From: Bacteroidota bacterium
GTDB taxonomy: Bacteria > Bacteroidota > Bacteroidia > Chitinophagales > Chitinophagaceae
Direction of reading: 5' to 3'
Length of the DNA stretch: 9,091 nucleotides
Assembly: GCA_023433755.1 (NCBI GenBank)
Contig: JAEYUA010000111.1
Coordinates: forward strand, 1 to 9,091
In this document: positions 1 to 6,587 of the stretch, in pieces
How positions within the stretch are numbered: position 1 is the stretch's first letter
How the letters are laid out: each line of letters begins with the position of its first letter
The notes under the pieces: generated by a model
Told to the model about the DNA's origin: nothing
Database searches by the model: none
What the model saw: the letters and a program-made list of their open reading frames with translations, nothing else
Program-made: the position numbers and the translations under genes

Positions 1-627
1 GTGCATGAAAGAAAGGTCAGCATTTACATCCTCAGAAAAACGGGCTGCTTTTTTTGCTTTTCCGAATGCGAATCCCGGGCTGATACCGCCGGTAATACTA
101 TATCTCCAAAGTGTATTTCCTTTATTGGCATTGATATGAGAATATACCTGGCCTTTCTTTTTCATCTCATTCATATCCTTTTTGATATCATCCAGTTCAA
201 TACCCTGCTCTTTATAAAAAGAATTTGCGGTGATCTCGTTCCAATCCACTGCAGGAACCCCGGCTTCTTTCAGTTTCGCAGACAGGTAAGCATAAAAGCT
301 GTCAGCGATCTCCTGGAAATCTGCATCAGTAAGTTCACCATCGGTAGTATTGAGGTAAGCGGTGATCCGGCCGGCTACCGATCCGCCTCCTGACTTCCTG
401 CTTCCGAAAGCACCTCTTTCATTTTCTATGACCTCACGGGTGGTAGCTGTTTTGAAATAAATACTGGTTTGGGCTAGCGCCAGCTTTTCCATTTTTCCGA
501 ACATTTTCGCTTTGCCAAAAGTTCCGCCCACATACATTTTCAATGTTTCATCCACAGTTTTCTCATCCTGCGCCCTTGAGAAAATAATAGAGCTGGCAAG
601 GAAAAGGGTAAAAAGCATTTGCTTCAT
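1..627 (-). CDS. Secreted protein of unknown function (C-terminus cut by the window edge)
   Basis: The minus strand is open from an ATG at 627-625 to the left edge, giving 209 codons without a stop, so the C-terminus is missing. The protein begins with a classic Sec signal peptide: MKQM, then a hydrophobic stretch LFTLFLASSIIF, then SRA-Q, with probable cleavage near residue 19. The mature part is charged and mixed alpha/beta in character. It has a Gly/Ser-rich turn (about residues 74-83, GSRKSGGGS) and a Lys-rich helix around residues 148-160 (DDIKKDMNEMKKKGQ). I do not recognise the family, and no catalytic motif is visible. It is preceded by a perfect TAnnTTTG box and separated from the upstream zinc-ribbon gene by a terminator, so it is probably its own transcription unit. 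Export to the periplasm or cell surface is well supported; function is unknown. Confidence 0.8.
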   Translation of the reverse strand, partial: MKQMLFTLFLASSIIFSRAQDEKTVDETLKMYVGGTFGKAKMFGKMEKLALAQTSIYFKTATTREVIENERGAFGSRKSGGGSVAGRITAYLNTTDGELTDADFQEIADSFYAYLSAKLKEAGVPAVDWNEITANSFYKEQGIELDDIKKDMNEMKKKGQVYSHINANKGNTLWRYSITGGISPGFAFGKAKKAARFSEDVNADLSFMH

Positions 628-643
628 TGCAGATTATTTTTTT

Positions 644-651
644 CAAATCTA
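644..651 (-). promoter_or_regulatory. Bacteroidota-type -7 box for the secreted protein gene
   Basis: On the minus strand this reads TAGATTTG, an exact match to the Bacteroidota primary sigma factor -7 consensus TAnnTTTG. It lies 16 bases upstream of the ATG at 627, which would give a leader of roughly 10-14 bases. No good -33 TTTG is visible at the usual distance of about 20 bases, so only half of the promoter is supported. Confidence 0.45.
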
Positions 652-701
652 CCTGCCTCACCTGCCATTTCCCATACCCTGCATACGGTATTTCCCAATA
701 A

Positions 702-731
702 AAAAAGCCTTCCCAAAAAGGAAGGCTTTTT
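702..731 (-). terminator. Intrinsic terminator of the antiporter/nif3/zinc-ribbon operon
   Basis: A perfect 12-bp stem (702-713 pairing with 720-731) closes a 6-base loop. The stem is G/C-rich at its core (GCCTTCC) and ends in an A/T run. Read on the minus strand, the hairpin starts about 20 bases after the stop codon of the zinc-ribbon gene and ends in a run of six T. The A/T flanks on both sides mean it could also stop plus-strand transcripts, but no plus-strand gene runs into it. Confidence 0.85.
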
Positions 732-749
732 AATTTTTTAAGAGGTGGT

Positions 750-1505
750 TTATTTTACCTCAACAGAATCCACAAGGTCGGAATCAACCAGGATCCTTCC
801 ACAGTTCTCGCAGACCATTACTTTTTTACGTTGTTTGATCTCGCTCTGTTTTTGTGGTGGGATATAATAGAAACATCCGCCACAAGCATCCCTTTCCACG
901 GGTACTACGGCAAGACCATTGCGATAATTTTTGCGGATCTTTTCATAACTGGCCAGCAGGCGTGGATCAACATGTGAGCGGGCGCCTTCAGCAAGTTTAT
1001 TGTATTGCTTTTCTTCCTTCTCAGTTGCCGCAATAATTTTTTCCAGTTCACCTTTTTTGGTACTGAGCACACTTTCCTTGGCACCCAGTGCTTTTTTGGC
1101 CTTATCCAGTGCTACCGCTTTCTCACCAATTTCTTCATTGGCATCTTTGATATGCTTTTCGCAAAGTTTGATCTCGAGCTGCTGCATCTCGATCTCTTTA
1201 TTGATCGCCTCAAACTCGCGGTTATTCTTTACGTTCTCGCTTTGTTTTTCATACTTCTTCACTAGGGCCTCTGCTTCTTTGATGGCTTCCTTCTTTTGTG
1301 CAATAAATTCAGTAATGCCATTGATCTCTTCTTCAATACGAAGCTGCCTGGCATGCAAACCCTGGATCTCATCTTCCAGGTCAGCCACTTCTATAGGAAG
1401 TTCACCTTTCAGGATATGGATCTCGTCAAGTTTGGAATCCACTTTTTGAAGCTGTACCAGTGAAGAGAGTTTTTCTTCAACTGAATAATCTTTTACGTTG
1501 GCCAT
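750..1505 (-). CDS. C4-type zinc-ribbon / coiled-coil protein (DUF164, zf-RING_7 family)
   Basis: This is a 251-residue protein. Residues from about 10 to 185 are almost entirely heptad-like helix rich in Glu, Lys, Leu and Ile, which fits a long antiparallel coiled-coil hairpin. The C-terminus is a zinc ribbon with two CxxC knuckles: Cys208/Cys211 (CGGC) and Cys232/Cys235 (CENC, followed by GR). Length and order match the DUF164 family, to which the Helicobacter HP0958/FlgZ and Chlamydia CdsZ proteins belong. In those, the coiled coil and ribbon bind partner proteins or RNA. No such partner (flagellum or type III secretion) is implied here. In many bacteria this family sits next to nif3, as it does here, 87 bases downstream of nif3 on the same strand. 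It is cytoplasmic, with no signal peptide. The start is a clear ATG. The family assignment is firm; the cellular role is not known. Confidence 0.92.
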   Translation of the reverse strand: MANVKDYSVEEKLSSLVQLQKVDSKLDEIHILKGELPIEVADLEDEIQGLHARQLRIEEEINGITEFIAQKKEAIKEAEALVKKYEKQSENVKNNREFEAINKEIEMQQLEIKLCEKHIKDANEEIGEKAVALDKAKKALGAKESVLSTKKGELEKIIAATEKEEKQYNKLAEGARSHVDPRLLASYEKIRKNYRNGLAVVPVERDACGGCFYYIPPQKQSEIKQRKKVMVCENCGRILVDSDLVDSVEVK

Positions 1506-1526
1506 TGTGTTGTTGTGTTATTAAAC

Positions 1527-1574
1527 GTGAATCGTGAGCTGTGCTTTGCCAGCCGAAGCTTTAGCGAAGGCTGG
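1527..1574. repeat. Intergenic palindrome preceded by GTG heptads (candidate dispersed repeat)
   Basis: Within the 87-base gap between nif3 and the zinc-ribbon gene, positions 1549-1574 form a symmetrical structure. CCAGCC (1549-1554) pairs with GGCTGG (1569-1574), enclosing a GAA/GAA symmetrical internal loop, a GC/GC pair of bases on each side, and a TTTA apical loop. On the left it is flanked by GTGAATC and GTGAGCT (1527-1540), followed by GTGC, so GTG recurs at 7-base steps. This regularity is unlike coding sequence. It resembles the small palindromic repeats scattered between genes in many genomes, but only one copy is in the window, so the repeat status is inferred. It lacks a T-run and does not look like a terminator. 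Confidence 0.4.
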
Positions 1575-1592
1575 AGGCTTGAATTGCTTCTT

Positions 1593-2690
1593 TTACCTCA
1601 AATACTGCACAGGATTGGTATTCACACTTGTTTTAAGGATCGCAAAAGTAGGGAATTTTTCCGCTAAAAGGTCATGAAGCAGGTCCGTGGTAAACTGCTC
1701 ACTTTCATAGTGACCGATATCCGCGATCACCATCCTGCCATCCGCATCAAAGAATTCATGGTATTTCATATCAGCAGTAATGTATATATCTGCCCCTGCC
1801 TGAACGGCTTTTGCTACCAGCCCGGCACCTGCTCCTCCACACAGCGCCACTTTTCTTACAGGCCTGTCCAGCAGCCGGGTATGCCGGATACCCCCGGCCC
1901 CAAATGTTTCTTTAACAAAATTTAAGAAGTCCTCCCCCCTCATTGCAGCCTCCAATTCGCCGATCACCCCGGCACCGATACCGAAATGGACATTATCCAT
2001 TGTAAAAATATCATAAGCTACCTCTTCATAAGGATGGTTATCCACCAATGCCTTCACTACCTGCTTCTCCAGGAAAAAAGGATAAACGATTTCGATCTTG
2101 GTTTCTTTCTCATAATGCCGCTCACCTATTTTACCCACGAACGGGTCGGCGCCTTCACCGGCTTTAAAGGTGCCTACACCCTGGCTGTTGAAACTGCACT
2201 CTCCATACTTACCAATCTGGCCTGCCCCTGCCGCAAAAACCGCATCCCTTACTTTTTCAGCCTGGTCGTCTGGTGAGAAGGTGATGAGTCTCCTGAGCAT
2301 CCTGTTCTTTGGCTGCAGGATGCTGATATTCTGAAGTCCCAGCTTGCGGGCCATCATGCCATTCACGCCCAGCAGGATATTGTCAAGATTGGTATGGGCT
2401 GCATAGATGGCGATATCATTTTTGATGGCTTCTATCACCACTCTTTCCACGTAGGTTTTGCCATTGATCTTTTTCAAACCTTTGAAAATGATTGGATGAT
2501 GGACCACTACGAGATTACATTTGCGCGTAATAGCTTCCCTCATCACTTCTTCGGTGGCGTCAAGCGCGCAAAGCACCCCTGTGCAATCCCACCCTTCCGT
2601 ACCCGTTAACAGGCCCACATTATCATAATCTTCCCTGAGTTCCGGTGCTGCGTAATGTTCGATCACCGCAATGATTTCCGAGATTTTCAT
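1593..2690 (-). CDS. Nif3-like dinuclear metal center protein (YqfO type, with CutA-like insertion)
   Basis: This 365-residue protein has all the metal-binding signatures of the Nif3/YbgI family. His64-His65 lie in VVVHHPIIF, Asp103 in AAHTNLDN, and His327 and Glu331 in ADIGHYESE. By family analogy these coordinate two metal ions in a toroidal hexamer. The N-terminus also has the typical EDYDNVGLL segment (20-28). Between the two Nif3 halves, about residues 128-235, is the YqfO/CutA-like (PII-like) insertion found in longer family members, with GAGxIGxYxxCSF and HPYEEVAYDI motifs. This explains the length of 365 against about 250 for YbgI. The enzymatic role is unsettled; GTP cyclohydrolase I type 2 annotations are common but weakly supported. 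The gene begins 9 bases after the antiporter stop and is followed by the zinc-ribbon gene, so co-transcription is very likely. The start ATG is unambiguous. Confidence 0.95.
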   Translation of the reverse strand: MKISEIIAVIEHYAAPELREDYDNVGLLTGTEGWDCTGVLCALDATEEVMREAITRKCNLVVVHHPIIFKGLKKINGKTYVERVVIEAIKNDIAIYAAHTNLDNILLGVNGMMARKLGLQNISILQPKNRMLRRLITFSPDDQAEKVRDAVFAAGAGQIGKYGECSFNSQGVGTFKAGEGADPFVGKIGERHYEKETKIEIVYPFFLEKQVVKALVDNHPYEEVAYDIFTMDNVHFGIGAGVIGELEAAMRGEDFLNFVKETFGAGGIRHTRLLDRPVRKVALCGGAGAGLVAKAVQAGADIYITADMKYHEFFDADGRMVIADIGHYESEQFTTDLLHDLLAEKFPTFAILKTSVNTNPVQYLR

Positions 2691-2699
2691 TTTTATTGG

Positions 2700-3713
2700 T
2701 TATGCCCTGAACAAAATAAGTGTAAGAATATATACCAGGTAACAACTCACGAATATAATCCCTTCCTTCCTTGATACCATTTTATCACTCCGGAATACCG
2801 GGTAGCAGATAAGGGCAATGGCAGCGCTCAAAGGGAGGTCAAACCACAGTACATCATTGCTTACATCAACAGGATTGGAAGAAATCACACAGGTAAGCCC
2901 AAGTATGACCAGGATATTGGTGATACCGCTGCCCACCAGGTTGCCAACCGCAACATCCCTTTCGTTTTTGATGGTAGCCACAATGGTAGTGGCTATTTCA
3001 GGAGCAGAAGTACCTATGGCCACAATGGTGAGGCCGATAACACTTTCCGAAACACCCAGGTTTTTGGCTATAATCACAGCACCGTTCACCAGCAGGTCAG
3101 CGCCCAGGATAGTGAGCGCAATACCACCCACCAGCATAACACTATTGAGAAACCAGGCATTCAGTCCGGCCGCCTTTGTTTTTTCCACAAGCGCTTCCTG
3201 GCTGAATTTTTCCTGTGCCTGCCGCTTTTCCCGGTAACTGGCTTTCCGGGCGACCTTGATGATCATGACCAGGTAGGCCACGGACATCAGGAGCAGCACC
3301 CAGCCTTCCGAAGGACTCAACACTCCGTCAATAGCCATTACAATAAGCACCATTGATGTGAAGATCATGACCGGTACATCGAACTTTATACTTTGGCTGT
3401 GTAGCGGAAGCGGCCGGATGGCTGCGGAAAGTCCCAGTATAAATAGTATATTAACAATATTGGTTCCCGCAATATTGCCAACAGCAAGCGGTCCCATTCC
3501 TTCAGATACGGCTGTAATACCTACCGCCAGTTCAGGCATGCTGGTTCCCACTGAAACCACAGTCAGCCCAATCACTATGGGCCTGATACCCAACATGGCG
3601 GCAATAGCAGCAGCACCCCTAAGTACCAGTTCGGCACCAAGAATGATGACCACTAGACCACCCAGGAAAACTACGGAAGGATGCAGATCCATAAGTAAAA
3701 AAATAACCGCCAT
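2700..3713 (-). CDS. Calcium/sodium antiporter, CaCA family (YrbG-like)
   Basis: This is an inner-membrane protein of about 337 residues with roughly ten hydrophobic segments. It has the two inverted alpha-repeats of the Ca2+/cation antiporter superfamily. Counting from the ATG at 3713, repeat 1 has GTSMPE (56-61) and GNIAGTNIVN (79-88). Repeat 2 has GTSAPE (234-239) and GNLVGSGITN (257-266). The two acidic residues in GTSxPE and the Asn-rich second motif form the ion-binding site in this family, so exchange of Ca2+ for Na+ (or another monovalent cation) is expected. The Asn usual in the middle of the second GSN motif is Gly here. A charged cytoplasmic loop lies around residues 153-185. The start is uncertain: in-frame TTG at 3731, ATG at 3713 and ATG at 3692 (MDLHPS) are all possible, and the family alignment would tolerate either ATG. 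It is the first gene of the minus-strand operon. Confidence 0.92.
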   Translation of the reverse strand: MAVIFLLMDLHPSVVFLGGLVVIILGAELVLRGAAAIAAMLGIRPIVIGLTVVSVGTSMPELAVGITAVSEGMGPLAVGNIAGTNIVNILFILGLSAAIRPLPLHSQSIKFDVPVMIFTSMVLIVMAIDGVLSPSEGWVLLLMSVAYLVMIIKVARKASYREKRQAQEKFSQEALVEKTKAAGLNAWFLNSVMLVGGIALTILGADLLVNGAVIIAKNLGVSESVIGLTIVAIGTSAPEIATTIVATIKNERDVAVGNLVGSGITNILVILGLTCVISSNPVDVSNDVLWFDLPLSAAIALICYPVFRSDKMVSRKEGIIFVSCYLVYILTLILFRA

Positions 3714-3861
3714 GAAATTCGTAAAATACAACCAGTCATCACATGATATGTATTACCCTTTAGCCATGATTATAGATTCCCGAAAAATAATTATCGTATC
3801 TTAAGGAAGTATTGTTCTTTGCTTGCAAACCAATTTTTAATCAACTAATTTCGCCGCCGCC
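3714..3861. promoter_or_regulatory. Divergent intergenic region with promoters for both strands
   Basis: These 148 A/T-rich bases separate the leftward antiporter operon from the rightward DinB-like gene and must hold promoters for both. On the minus strand, TATTTTTC (3789-3782) matches 7 of 8 positions of TAnnTTTG but has no clear -33 partner. The plus-strand candidate is listed separately. No operator-like palindrome is visible. Confidence 0.45.
3823..3853 (+). promoter_or_regulatory. Candidate promoter for the DinB-like gene
   Basis: A TTG at 3823-3825 and TAATTTCG at 3846-3853 (one mismatch to TAnnTTTG) are 20 bases apart, the usual Bacteroidota -33/-7 spacing. The -7 box ends 8 bases before the ATG at 3862, so transcription would start only a few bases ahead of the start codon. 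Confidence 0.35.
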
Positions 3862-4482
3862 ATGTTCAAAAGAAATAAAATCTACCTGTTGCTGACCTTC
3901 CTGGTGCTTACAGGTTTCGCCGGCAGAATCCAGTCCGATTCATTACCCGGTAAGGAACGCAAGGTTTTGGTGAACGATCTCAAGGAAACCAAAAAAGAAT
4001 TTTTACAAAGCATCAAAGGCCTAACCGAGACCCAGCTTAATTTCAAGCCAACTCCTGAATCATGGTCTATCAGTGAATGTGCCTATCATATTGCCATCTC
4101 TGAAGGTAATATGTGGAAATGGACCGAGGATGCGCTGAAACAAAAACCCAATCCGGAAAAAAGGAGTGAGATCAAGTTGGCAGATACAGATTTTATGCAA
4201 CAGATCAGGAGCAGGGAAAAGAAAGTCAAAACCTTTTCATCCTATGAACCTGTAAACACTCCCTACAAAAACCTGGATGAAGCCCTTGACGATTTCAAAA
4301 CCAAAAGAGCTGACCTGTTGAAATTTGCAAAGACCAGTACAGGTAATATGCGCGACCATGTAGTTGAAGGTATGATGGGCATGATGGATACTTACCAGAT
4401 GATCCTGGTATTGTCGGGACATACCGCCCGGCATACAGCTCAAATTGAAGAGATCAAACAGCACCCAAACTTTCCTAAATAA
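3862..4482 (+). CDS. Exported DinB-family protein
   Basis: This 206-residue protein starts with a positively charged segment and a hydrophobic core (MFKRNK, then IYLLLTFLVLTGFAG), a signal peptide probably cleaved around residues 20-25. The rest is a DinB/YfiT four-helix bundle. PTPESWSISECAYHIA carries the first metal-site histidine, His76. GHTARHTAQIEEI near the C-terminus carries His187 and His191. These three histidines at this spacing are the usual divalent-metal ligands of the fold. Known members include thiol transferases such as bacillithiol and mycothiol S-transferases, but most are uncharacterised, so no substrate can be named. The predicted signal peptide is a point of interest because textbook DinB proteins are cytoplasmic. 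The gene is transcribed divergently from the antiporter operon and is followed by its own terminator, so it is probably monocistronic. The fold is confident; the function is open. Confidence 0.88.
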   Translation: MFKRNKIYLLLTFLVLTGFAGRIQSDSLPGKERKVLVNDLKETKKEFLQSIKGLTETQLNFKPTPESWSISECAYHIAISEGNMWKWTEDALKQKPNPEKRSEIKLADTDFMQQIRSREKKVKTFSSYEPVNTPYKNLDEALDDFKTKRADLLKFAKTSTGNMRDHVVEGMMGMMDTYQMILVLSGHTARHTAQIEEIKQHPNFPK

Positions 4483-4501
4483 ATTCACCCTTTATAAATA
4501 G

Positions 4502-4530
4502 AGTCCCTGCCTGGCAGGGACTTTTTTTTT
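4502..4530 (+). terminator. Intrinsic terminator after the DinB-like gene
   Basis: AGTCCCTGC (4502-4510) pairs with GCAGGGACT (4514-4522) around a 3-base loop, and nine T follow the last C (4522-4530). It begins 20 bases after the stop codon. It is a textbook rho-independent terminator isolating the DinB-like gene from the carboxypeptidase gene that starts 14 bases later. Confidence 0.92.
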
Positions 4531-4534
4531 GCCT

Positions 4535-4542
4535 TAGTTTTG
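4535..4542 (+). promoter_or_regulatory. -7 box directly against the carboxypeptidase start codon
   Basis: TAGTTTTG matches TAnnTTTG exactly and ends one base before the ATG at 4544. If used, transcription would begin at about 4546-4550, at or past the tandem ATGATG, giving a leaderless mRNA probably starting at the second ATG. The expected -33 position falls inside the terminator hairpin and shows no TTTG, so this is a partial promoter call. Confidence 0.35.
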
Positions 4543-4543
4543 A

Positions 4544-6046
4544 ATGATGGACAATCACAACCGGCTTTATGAAACTTACCGGCAGAAAATGCGGGTGATC
4601 GCTGATGTAAAATCCGCAGGTGCTTTAATGCAGTGGGACCAGGAAACCTATCTTCCATCCCGCGGGGCCGGCTTCAGGGGGCAACAGATCAGCACCCTTT
4701 CCGAGATCGCCCATCAATTATTTAGCGACCCGGAGCTGGGGCGGATTCTTGAAGAACTGAAGGCTGCTGACCTTGGCGTTGAAGAAAAAAGAAATGTGGA
4801 ACTGACACACGAGGACTATATCAAAAATAAAAAATACACCTCCTCATTTGTAAGAGCGCTTTCTGAACAAATCAATAAAACTTTTCACGCCTGGATTGAA
4901 GCAAGAAAACAACAGGACTTCTCAGTTTTTGAAAAAGACCTGGAAGCATTGCTGGTTCTCAAAAAAGAAGAGTCTTCCATCCTGGGTTTTACTGGCCATC
5001 CCTACAATGCCCACCTCAACGAATATGAAAAAGGTTGTACGGTGGAGCTGCTTGATAAAACTTTTTCGGGTTTACTGCCGGAACTCAAGACACTCCTGGA
5101 ACGCATTGCATCAAAACCACAGGTAGATGACAGTTTTTTATTACAGCATTATCCAAAGCAGGAACAATGGAACTGGAGCATGGAGCTGATTAAAAACCTT
5201 CATTTCGATTTTGAGGCAGGAAGGCAGGACCTCAGCGAGCACCCATTTAGTACCAGCTTTCACCCTAAAGATGTTAGAATCACTACGAGGATTGATGAGC
5301 AGGACCTCGGTAATATGACCTGGAGCTGCATTCATGAAACAGGCCATGCCTTGTATGAGCAGGGTTTACCTGAAGAACATTATGGCCTTCCTCTCGGAGA
5401 AGCCTGTTCGTACAGCATCCATGAATCACAATCGAGGTTATATGAAAACAATATTGGCCGCAGTCATGAATTCTGGAATGCCTACTACCCTGTTCTGCAA
5501 CGGTATTTCCCTCAGCAGCTTGGCAACACCAGCCTTGACCAGTTTTATAAAGGCATCAACAAGGTTCAGCCTTCCCTTGTGAGAACAGAAGCCGATGAGA
5601 TCACTTATCATTTTCATGTATACATCCGGTATGAACTGGAGAAAAAACTGCTGGAAGGAAGCCTGGCGGTAAAGGATATTCCTGCCTACTGGAACCAGCA
5701 ATACCAGGACCTTTTGAATGTGAAAGTTCCTGACGACCGTAAGGGTTGCCTGCAGGATGTACATTGGAGCCATGGAAGTTTTGGATACTTCCCTACCTAC
5801 AGCCTGGGCAGCCTTTATGCAGCACAGTTTTTCTCAATTGCCAGCCAGCAGATACCTAACCTGAAAGGGGATATCAGCAGCGGGGACACCAGGGGGGCAC
5901 TGCAATGGCTGCGGCAGAAGGTTCATGCCAGGGGACGTTTTCATACAAGCGAGGAACTGTGCAGGGAAATAAGTGGTAAAGGCCTGGAAGTGAGTTATTT
6001 TATGAACTACCTGTTGGAGAAGTACCTATCTATTTATAACTTGTAA
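4544..6046 (+). CDS. Carboxypeptidase, peptidase family M32 (thermostable carboxypeptidase type)
   Basis: This 500-residue protein has the full length and the ordered motifs of M32 zinc metallocarboxypeptidases. They are HPF (233-235), DVRIT (243-247), the zinc-binding HETGH (264-268) with Glu265 as catalytic base, and HESQSR (293-298), in which Glu294 is the third metal ligand. Further on is the conserved segment RTEADEITYHFH. The N-terminal MQWDQETYLPSRG region is also typical. The enzyme removes amino acids one at a time from peptide C-termini, with broad specificity and usually no action after proline. It has no signal peptide and should be cytoplasmic, acting in peptide turnover. Two tandem ATGs (4544, 4547) give alternative starts differing by one residue. 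The lipoprotein gene follows after 8 bases, suggesting co-transcription, although the two products have no obvious functional link. Confidence 0.96.
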   Translation: MMDNHNRLYETYRQKMRVIADVKSAGALMQWDQETYLPSRGAGFRGQQISTLSEIAHQLFSDPELGRILEELKAADLGVEEKRNVELTHEDYIKNKKYTSSFVRALSEQINKTFHAWIEARKQQDFSVFEKDLEALLVLKKEESSILGFTGHPYNAHLNEYEKGCTVELLDKTFSGLLPELKTLLERIASKPQVDDSFLLQHYPKQEQWNWSMELIKNLHFDFEAGRQDLSEHPFSTSFHPKDVRITTRIDEQDLGNMTWSCIHETGHALYEQGLPEEHYGLPLGEACSYSIHESQSRLYENNIGRSHEFWNAYYPVLQRYFPQQLGNTSLDQFYKGINKVQPSLVRTEADEITYHFHVYIRYELEKKLLEGSLAVKDIPAYWNQQYQDLLNVKVPDDRKGCLQDVHWSHGSFGYFPTYSLGSLYAAQFFSIASQQIPNLKGDISSGDTRGALQWLRQKVHARGRFHTSEELCREISGKGLEVSYFMNYLLEKYLSIYNL

Positions 6047-6054
6047 GTAATCTT

Positions 6055-6468
6055 ATGAAAAAACTCACCCTTTTCATCCTGCTGGTTTCTTTATTAGGCT
6101 GCGATCCAGAAAAAATCATAGAAGAGCAGCAGACTAACCTGGTGATCCAGGCCATCACAACCGGGTACTGGAAGGTCCAGAATTTTACAAAGGGAGGAAA
6201 TGACATCACATCGGATTTCGCTTCATATAAATTCAAATTCAATTCAAATAACACAGTTGACGCCCTGAACAACGGGGTTATAGAAAGATCAGGAACCTGG
6301 ACAGCCGATCCCGATGCCCAGACCATTACCTCCAATTTCACCAATGCCTCCCACCCCGTGGTTTTATTGAACGGAACCTTCAATATCAACAGCACTACCT
6401 GGACTTCAGTGAATGCAAGCCAGGATTATAACGGGGAAATGAGAACTATGCGCCTGGAGAAAGAATAA
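6055..6468 (+). CDS. Small lipoprotein with a lipocalin-like beta pattern, function unknown
   Basis: This is a 137-residue protein. The N-terminus MKKLTLFILLVSLLGC is a lipoprotein signal peptide with lipobox LLGC and Cys16 as the lipidated residue. The following residues DPEKIIEE are acidic, which is compatible with surface-directed lipoproteins in Bacteroidota but does not prove it. After a short helix the remainder alternates in beta-strand fashion: GYWKVQNFTKGGNDIT, YKFKFNSNNTVDA, GTWTADPDAQTIT. The Gly-Tyr-Trp-x-Val opening followed by strands with Asn-rich turns resembles lipocalin-like small lipoproteins of this phylum. That is a resemblance in pattern only. It begins 8 bases after the carboxypeptidase stop and probably shares its mRNA. 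No terminator was found after it. Confidence 0.82.
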   Translation: MKKLTLFILLVSLLGCDPEKIIEEQQTNLVIQAITTGYWKVQNFTKGGNDITSDFASYKFKFNSNNTVDALNNGVIERSGTWTADPDAQTITSNFTNASHPVVLLNGTFNINSTTWTSVNASQDYNGEMRTMRLEKE

Positions 6469-6587
6469 GCCGGGGGAATCCATACTAATTTCCGCATTAT
6501 TTAAAAGAAGGAATAATTTTTGCAGCAAATTGCCGTTTGTAACAACCACCTTTTGTAAAACTGGCCAAAGGCTTAAAAGAGAAGACA
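6469..6587 (+). promoter_or_regulatory. Intergenic region upstream of the PKD gene, with weak promoter candidate
   Basis: These 119 bases are A/T-rich and contain no small gene that I can support. TAATTTTTG (6514-6522) is a near match to the -7 consensus with one extra base, and TTTC at 6489-6492 lies about 21 bases upstream as a poor -33 element. A purine-rich AGAGAAG (6578-6584) sits just ahead of the TTG start and would serve as the ribosome binding site. There is no clear terminator for the preceding lipoprotein gene, so read-through into the PKD gene is possible. Confidence 0.3.

Noticed and set aside
1..393. Plus-strand reading frame starting at the first base
   Set aside because: It lies antisense to the signal-peptide-bearing minus-strand gene and has no recognisable domain; its sequence is the complement of a well-formed coding frame.
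1000..1449. Plus-strand Ser/Phe/Leu-rich frames opposite the zinc-ribbon gene
   Set aside because: This composition is what the complement of a Glu/Lys/Leu coiled coil produces. The minus-strand protein has clear CxxC motifs and family match.
3714..3731. TTG at 3731 as the antiporter start
   Set aside because: It only adds MYFTNF before an in-frame ATG, with no purine-rich site ahead of it. Kept as an alternative only.
2818..3804. Plus-strand frames opposite the antiporter
   Set aside because: They are shadows of a membrane protein with intact alpha-repeat motifs on the minus strand.
5438..5773. 111-codon minus-strand frame inside the carboxypeptidase gene
   Set aside because: It is antisense to conserved M32 sequence, with no promoter or domain of its own.
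6030..6395. 121-codon minus-strand frame opposite the lipoprotein gene
   Set aside because: The plus-strand frame has a lipobox and tight spacing to the upstream gene; the minus frame has no such support.
6469..6500. Possible terminator after the lipoprotein gene
   Set aside because: The GGGGGAAT and ATTTCC segments pair poorly and no T-run follows.
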